The notes under the pieces are model-generated. The model was given only the letters and a program-made list of their open reading frames with translations. It was not told the DNA's origin and ran no database searches. A stretch of DNA of 64,000 nucleotides from Stutzerimonas zhaodongensis (GTDB lineage: Bacteria; Pseudomonadota; Gammaproteobacteria; Pseudomonadales; Pseudomonadaceae): the NCBI RefSeq assembly GCF_003696365.1, contig NZ_RFFM01000002.1:496001-560000 (forward strand), read 5' to 3'. Position numbers and translations under genes: made by a program. Below, one piece after another: positions 60,429-64,000 of the stretch (position 1 is its first letter; each line of letters begins with the position of its first letter).

Positions 60429-60841
60429 GTATCAATATCCTGAGAGTTGCCACTGCCTGTCTATTGGACGAAGTCGGCAGATTGCTCATCGTGCGTAAGC
60501 GCGGCACTCGGTTCTACATGTTGCCGGGTGGCAAGATCGAACAGGGGGAAGGGTCGCTCGATGCCCTCAGGCGAGAGCTTCATGAAGAATTAGGTCTGGA
60601 TATCGGGGCATCAGCACTTCAACCCCTCGGTCACTTTCGTTCCAGAGCTGCAAACGAGCCGGATCACTGGGTCGAAGCCGATGTATTCATAGGCAACCTA
60701 AAAGGCCCAGCAAAGGCTCAAGCTGAAATCGAGACGGTGGCCTGGTTGAAGTTACATGCGCAGCTTGAGGGCGATCTCGCCCCGCTACTGCGCGAACAAG
60801 TAATTCCTGCGCTACTGCAACGATTGAACAGAGAACAGTGA
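60425..60841 (+). CDS. NUDIX hydrolase
   Basis: 138 residues with a complete NUDIX box G36-x5-E42-x7-R50-E-L-x-E-E-x-G-L58. Similar to MutT-type small NUDIX proteins; substrate (a nucleoside diphosphate derivative) not determined. Coupled to the GNAT gene upstream. The late segment EIETVAWLKLH is common in the ADP-ribose/8-oxo-dGTP subgroup. Confidence 0.9.
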   Translation: MSINILRVATACLLDEVGRLLIVRKRGTRFYMLPGGKIEQGEGSLDALRRELHEELGLDIGASALQPLGHFRSRAANEPDHWVEADVFIGNLKGPAKAQAEIETVAWLKLHAQLEGDLAPLLREQVIPALLQRLNREQ

Positions 60842-60862
60842 CAGAGATTACGCGGGTATTAT

Positions 60863-61009
60863 TTACGGAGAGATGGGATCGCTGGCTGGGAAAGTTTCCT
60901 CCAGTGCCTCGTCCAGCTGATCTTCGTCAGCCTCGTCTGGATGACGCTTCGCAGGGTCTACATGGTCCTGATCGGACTGGGCGGGTTGATTCGGGTTTGT
61001 ACCGTTCAT
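60863..61009 (-). CDS. Small conserved acidic protein with FPASDP motif
   Basis: 48 residues from the ATG at 61009, with GAGGAG 7 nt upstream. The C-terminus LDEALEETFPASDPISP is a recurrent motif of short proteobacterial proteins with no known function (recalled). The N-terminal half is hydrophilic. It lies where fdxA is found beside rsmZ in P. aeruginosa, which suggests a local rearrangement or different gene order in this lineage. Confidence 0.75.
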   Translation of the reverse strand: MNGTNPNQPAQSDQDHVDPAKRHPDEADEDQLDEALEETFPASDPISP

Positions 61010-61098
61010 TGTGAACTCCTCTGCGTTGAGTACCTGAACATAGGACACTCTGTGCCGAAGTCGTTCGGAATGCAGGACAAGCGACTAAAATTGCAGGC

Positions 61099-61128
61099 AA
61101 AAAAAGGGGCGGGGTTTAACCCCCGCCC
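61099..61128 (-). terminator. Intrinsic terminator of the RsmZ-like RNA
   Basis: Minus-strand stem GGGCGGGG/CCCCGCCC (61107-61114 with 61121-61128) followed by seven T (61099-61105). A strong rho-independent signal that also defines the RNA's 3' end. Confidence 0.9.
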
Positions 61129-61235
61129 GCCTCCTTCCTTGCATCCCTTTATTTCCTGCTCATCATCCTGATGAACCGCTTCCTACGGTTGTTCCTGACC
61201 GACATCCTTGCCGGCTGTGCTTGTCCCTGAGCACG
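61099..61235 (-). ncRNA. rsmZ: RsmZ-like small regulatory RNA
   Basis: About 137 nt on the minus strand between the small FPASDP gene and rpoS. It holds nine GGA motifs, several in loops of short hairpins (GTGCT...AGCAC, CCG...CGG, CATC-AGGAT-GATG), and a strong terminator. RsmZ RNAs sequester RsmA/RsmE by such GGA motifs and so relieve post-transcriptional repression. Location next to rpoS is that of rsmZ in P. aeruginosa. A promoter at 61242-61269 and a GacA box at 61407-61424 fit. The exact 5' end is estimated. Confidence 0.85.
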
Positions 61236-61241
61236 GATGCG

Positions 61242-61269
61242 ATATTAAGGTTCTGGACGACAACAGCAA
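61242..61269 (-). promoter_or_regulatory. Sigma70-type promoter of the RsmZ-like RNA
   Basis: -35 TTGCTG (61264-61269) and -10 TAATAT (61242-61247) on the minus strand, 16 nt apart. A start near 61235 follows, which places the GacA box about 180 nt upstream, the known spacing for rsmZ. Confidence 0.65.
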
Positions 61270-61406
61270 CTCGGAAAAATGCATGATGGCCACATAGCCA
61301 CTAGCCAATTAATTTTCAAACGCCATGTAAATCATGCACTTGCACCACGGCGAATTCGTGATTCGTCATCCACGTGGTTAACTTTGCACGCTTTGCTTAC
61401 ACGTTG

Positions 61407-61424
61407 TGTAAGCAAATGCCTACA
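61407..61424. promoter_or_regulatory. GacA-box-like upstream element
   Basis: TGTAAGCAAATGCCTACA matches TGTAAG-N6-CTTACA with one mismatch. It lies about 180 nt upstream of the RsmZ-like start. It is also overlapped by the perfect palindrome TTGCTTACACGTTGTGTAAGCAA just to its left (61393-61415), which may be a second recognition site. Confidence 0.7.
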
Positions 61425-61544
61425 TTGAGAGTCACTAATACTGAAAACGAAACGGTAAGGAATTAATCCCAAAAGATCAGAATGCGTTGCGCTCTACCAA
61501 GTGGGCTGCGTCAGCTTGCATGAATCACAAGAAGCCGGGGAGGA

Positions 61545-61571
61545 TTCCCCTCACCGGTCAGGCGAGGGGAA
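61545..61571 (-). terminator. Stem-loop downstream of rpoS
   Basis: TTCCCCTC (61545-61552) and GAGGGGAA (61564-61571) form an 8-bp stem 9 nt after the rpoS stop on the minus strand. No good T-tract, so termination strength is uncertain. The remaining sequence to the GacA box shows no gene. Confidence 0.5.
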
Positions 61572-61579
61572 AGCCAAAG

Positions 61580-62578
61580 TCAGCGGAACAAGGACTCGCT
61601 GGACAAGCCATTACGCTCAAGTATCTCACGCAGCCGCTTAAGTGCCTCGACCTGGATCTGTCTCACCCGCTCACGGGTCAGCCCGATCTCCTGGCCTACT
61701 TCCTCCAGCGTGCAGCTTTCATGACCACGCAGCCCGAATCGGCGGATCACGACTTCACGCTGTTTTTCCGTAAGGTCTGAAAGCCATTGATCAATACTTT
61801 CAGACAGATCGTCATCGAGCAGTAACTCACACGGATCGCTGGGGCGATCATCGGTGAGCGTGTCGAGCAAGGTCTTGTCGGTGTCTGGCCCAAGCGATAC
61901 GTCCACGGACGTCACTCGCTCATTGAGCCCTAGCATTCGCTTGACCTCGGCAACTGGCTTCTCGAGCAGGTTGGCGATTTCTTCCGGGCTCGGTTCATGG
62001 TCAAGTTTCTGGGTCAGCTCACGCGCAGCCCGCAGATAGACATTCAGCTCCTTGACCACATGGATCGGCAAACGGATGGTCCGTGTCTGATTCATGATGG
62101 CCCGTTCGATGGTTTGCCTGATCCACCAGGTGGCGTAGGTGGAGAACCGGAAGCCACGCTCAGGATCGAACTTCTCGACGGCACGTATCAGTCCCAGGTT
62201 GCCTTCCTCGACCAGGTCGAGCAAAGACAGCCCTCGGTTCACATAGCGGCGCGCGATCTTAACCACCAACCGAAGGTTGCTTTCGATCATGCGCTTGCGC
62301 CCGGCGGGATCGCCCTTCTGCGCAAGCCGCGCGAAGTGCACTTCCTGTTCGGGGGTCAGCAGAGGGGAGAAACCGATTTCGTTGAGATACAGCTGAGTGG
62401 CGTCTAGCGCACGGGTGTAATCGACAAATTTGTGTTGTTTGACCGTTGCGGTCTTGGACTTGGCGCCAGCCGAACCAGCGCGGGGGATATCGGTGATCGA
62501 ATCCACGTCCGCTGAAGGTTCCATGAGTAGAACGGCATCGTCTACGTCAAACTCCGGCACTTCTTTTTTGAGAGCCAT
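61580..62578 (-). CDS. rpoS: RNA polymerase sigma factor RpoS
   Basis: Master stationary-phase/general stress sigma factor. 332 residues from the ATG at 62578 ([14 protein letters not shown]), with AGGA upstream. Region 1.2/2 ([35 protein letters not shown]), region 3 and region 4.2 ([22 protein letters not shown]) are intact. Downstream of nlpD as usual; the main promoter is expected inside nlpD. In Pseudomonas the Gac/Rsm system, whose RNA lies next door, feeds into RpoS-controlled traits. Confidence 0.98.
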   Translation of the reverse strand: MALKKEVPEFDVDDAVLLMEPSADVDSITDIPRAGSAGAKSKTATVKQHKFVDYTRALDATQLYLNEIGFSPLLTPEQEVHFARLAQKGDPAGRKRMIESNLRLVVKIARRYVNRGLSLLDLVEEGNLGLIRAVEKFDPERGFRFSTYATWWIRQTIERAIMNQTRTIRLPIHVVKELNVYLRAARELTQKLDHEPSPEEIANLLEKPVAEVKRMLGLNERVTSVDVSLGPDTDKTLLDTLTDDRPSDPCELLLDDDLSESIDQWLSDLTEKQREVVIRRFGLRGHESCTLEEVGQEIGLTRERVRQIQVEALKRLREILERNGLSSESLFR

Positions 62579-62676
62579 TATTGTTTTTCCTGTTCTGAGT
62601 TCGACAACAGGCTCGGGCGGCACACCTCCCTGGTATCGCTCAAGCCCCTCCTAGTGCCAGAACAGGCAGCATCAAA

Positions 62677-63501
62677 TCATCGCTTTGGCAGATATTGCAG
62701 CGGATCCACAGGTTTGCCTTGGCGGCGAATCTCAAAATGCAGCTTCACCCGGTCGGTTCCAGTCGATCCCATCTCGGCAATAGTTTGCCCAGCTTTGACT
62801 TGTTGACCCTCCTGAACCAGCAGCCTGCGGTTGTGTCCGTAGGCACTTACATAGGTATCGCTGTGCTTGATGATCACAAGTTCGCCGTAACCCCGTAAAC
62901 CACTGCCGGCGTACACAACAGCCCCATCAGAAGCAGCTAAAACAGGCTGTCCTAATTCCCCGGCGATATCAATTCCTTTATTCAAACTGCCGTTTGAGGA
63001 AAAACGACCGATCACCGCCCCTCCTGCAGGCCACGCCCAGCCGCTTGCGGAGCGGGCCACCGGCTGGACGGGAGTGCTCGCCGCGGGCGGCTTGGGCGCC
63101 GGTGCGCTGGGGCGCGAAAGAGGCGGCGAAGTCGGTACCGGATTAGTCACTACCGTAGGAGTGCTTGAGGGTGTAGGCGGCGGCGGTGTAACCGGACGAG
63201 TGGCAGTTGTGCGAGACGGCTGCCCACTGAAACGGATCGTTTGGCCAGGGTAGATGACGTGCGGGGGCTGAATATTGTTGACACGCGCCAGATCGCGCCA
63301 ATCCCAACCGAAGCGAAAAGCAATTGACCACAGGGTGTCGCCCCGTCGGACAATGTAATGCCCGCTAGTTACGCGGTCTCGGTTATTACGATCGACGACA
63401 CTTACGCCACCTGACGGCGAGCTAGCGCACCCGGCCAGTAACGAGCCAGCCAATAAGGCTGCAAGCGCGCAACGGAATGACGAACTGCGTATCCACCGCA
63501 T
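62677..63501 (-). CDS. nlpD: Murein hydrolase activator NlpD (lipoprotein)
   Basis: 274 residues from the ATG at 63501. Lipoprotein signal ends LLAGC (Cys25). LysM domain at about residues 48-92 (YIVRRGDTLWSIAFRFGW), a Pro/Thr-rich linker (about 95-150), and a C-terminal M23/LytM domain (about 160-270) with KGIDIAGELGQPVLAASDGAVV. NlpD activates amidase AmiC and is catalytically degenerate; here the HxH of active M23 enzymes reads KLHFEIRRQGK, with partial His set. Cotranscribed with rpoS. Confidence 0.95.
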   Translation of the reverse strand: MRWIRSSSFRCALAALLAGSLLAGCASSPSGGVSVVDRNNRDRVTSGHYIVRRGDTLWSIAFRFGWDWRDLARVNNIQPPHVIYPGQTIRFSGQPSRTTATRPVTPPPPTPSSTPTVVTNPVPTSPPLSRPSAPAPKPPAASTPVQPVARSASGWAWPAGGAVIGRFSSNGSLNKGIDIAGELGQPVLAASDGAVVYAGSGLRGYGELVIIKHSDTYVSAYGHNRRLLVQEGQQVKAGQTIAEMGSTGTDRVKLHFEIRRQGKPVDPLQYLPKR

Positions 63502-63548
63502 GCTGGCTGTGAGCTTCAATGCCCGCTCCCTAAGATCGACAAATCGGT

Positions 63549-64000
63549 TCAGACGCTTTGCGCGGCTGGCTGGTGACGCCCTGCATACCACTCGAGGCCA
63601 AGCACGAGTGCGATCCCTGCAAACGCGAGAAGAAGCGCCAGCAGCAGTTGCGGATCTTGTCCGGTCAAATCACCGAATGCACTTGGAGACAGATTCTGTT
63701 CCAGCAGCGGTACGCGCTCACCGTGGGAATTGGTGCGCCACGTCAGCGTTTCTTTCCATGGCCAGACTTTGTTCAGAGAGCCGAGCATCAGTCCGGTCAG
63801 AAATGACAGGGTCAGGTCGCGCCAGCGACGCAGCACCCAGCTCAGAACACGCGCGAAGCTGAGCAGCCCAACCAGGCAACCAGCAGCGAAAGTCATCATC
63901 ACCCCGAGATCCAGCGCTTTCACCGCCCCTAGAATGATTGGATAAAGACCGAGCAGCACCAGAATGAAGCTGCCTGAAATGCCAGGCAGGATCATTGCGC
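63549..64000 (-). CDS. DUF368 membrane protein, partial (PopT-like)
   Basis: C-terminal 150 or so residues; the gene continues beyond the right edge. The motif PGISGSFILVLLGLY is the second half-repeat of DUF368 proteins. Several helices. DUF368 proteins have been described as undecaprenyl-phosphate translocases (PopT/UptA-like group), recycling lipid carrier across the inner membrane. Its place before nlpD-rpoS matches the pcm-DUF368-nlpD-rpoS order of Pseudomonas (recalled). Confidence 0.88.
   Translation of the reverse strand, partial: AMILPGISGSFILVLLGLYPIILGAVKALDLGVMMTFAAGCLVGLLSFARVLSWVLRRWRDLTLSFLTGLMLGSLNKVWPWKETLTWRTNSHGERVPLLEQNLSPSAFGDLTGQDPQLLLALLLAFAGIALVLGLEWYAGRHQPAAQSV

Overview
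The window reads as a chromosomal segment of a gammaproteobacterium of the family Pseudomonadaceae, most likely the Stutzerimonas (Pseudomonas stutzeri) group. This rests on high G+C core genes and on gene order: ptpA-kdsB-Trm112-lpxK-exbD-exbB-comEC, lolCDE, PilZ, GDPD, sthA, nqrM-apbE-nqrFEDCBA, gap, mfd, and at the right end DUF368-nlpD-rpoS followed by an RsmZ-type sRNA. The genus call is inference from remembered synteny; no search was run.

Layout. 1-11.1 kb: cell-envelope block. It makes CMP-Kdo and phosphorylates lipid A (kdsB, lpxK), holds an ExbB/ExbD motor pair without a tonB, the competence channel comEC, the lipoprotein exporter lolCDE, a divergent PilZ gene, a small exported protein and a glycerophosphodiesterase. 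11.2-21.7 kb: redox and energy block with soluble transhydrogenase sthA, the complete Na+-pumping NADH:quinone reductase nqrABCDEF with its maturation genes apbE and nqrM, and a long GAPDH. 21.8-28.6 kb: mfd and a large SWIM-SNF2 helicase. 28.6-36.8 kb: mixed metabolic genes (GNAT, WrbA, pirin, a haloacetate/fluoroacetate dehalogenase-like hydrolase, LrgAB-like membrane pair, ccoG, MocR regulator, PhzF). 36.9-45.5 kb: an unusual class A-like penicillin-binding protein, then an RND efflux pump with its adaptor and divergent TetR regulator. 45.5-55.6 kb: ammonium transporter, dNTPase, MOSC protein, chemoreceptor, EamA exporter, YebC paralogue, HNH protein, Usp and truncated globin.

55.7-61.0 kb looks accessory. 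Its centre is a two-gene overlapping unit of a HAM1/RdgB-like nucleotide-pyrophosphatase-fold protein and a SIR2-domain protein, with lower G+C than the core genes. This architecture matches the KomB-KomC half of the Kongming-type antiphage system, but no KomA-like deaminase is present and the HAM1 protein carries His where the second catalytic Asp is expected. It is the best candidate for an undescribed or variant defence system. It is followed by a beta-barrel protein, a very AT-rich stretch with a 16-bp inverted repeat, a sodium:solute symporter, and a GNAT-NUDIX pair.

61.1-64 kb returns to core: an rsmZ-like GacA-controlled sRNA (nine GGA motifs, several in hairpin loops; strong terminator; GacA box about 180 bp upstream), rpoS, nlpD and a partial DUF368 gene. 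The sRNA is not a protein gene and is easily missed. No rRNA, tRNA, CRISPR array, insertion sequence or prophage was recognised, though tRNAs were only scanned by eye.
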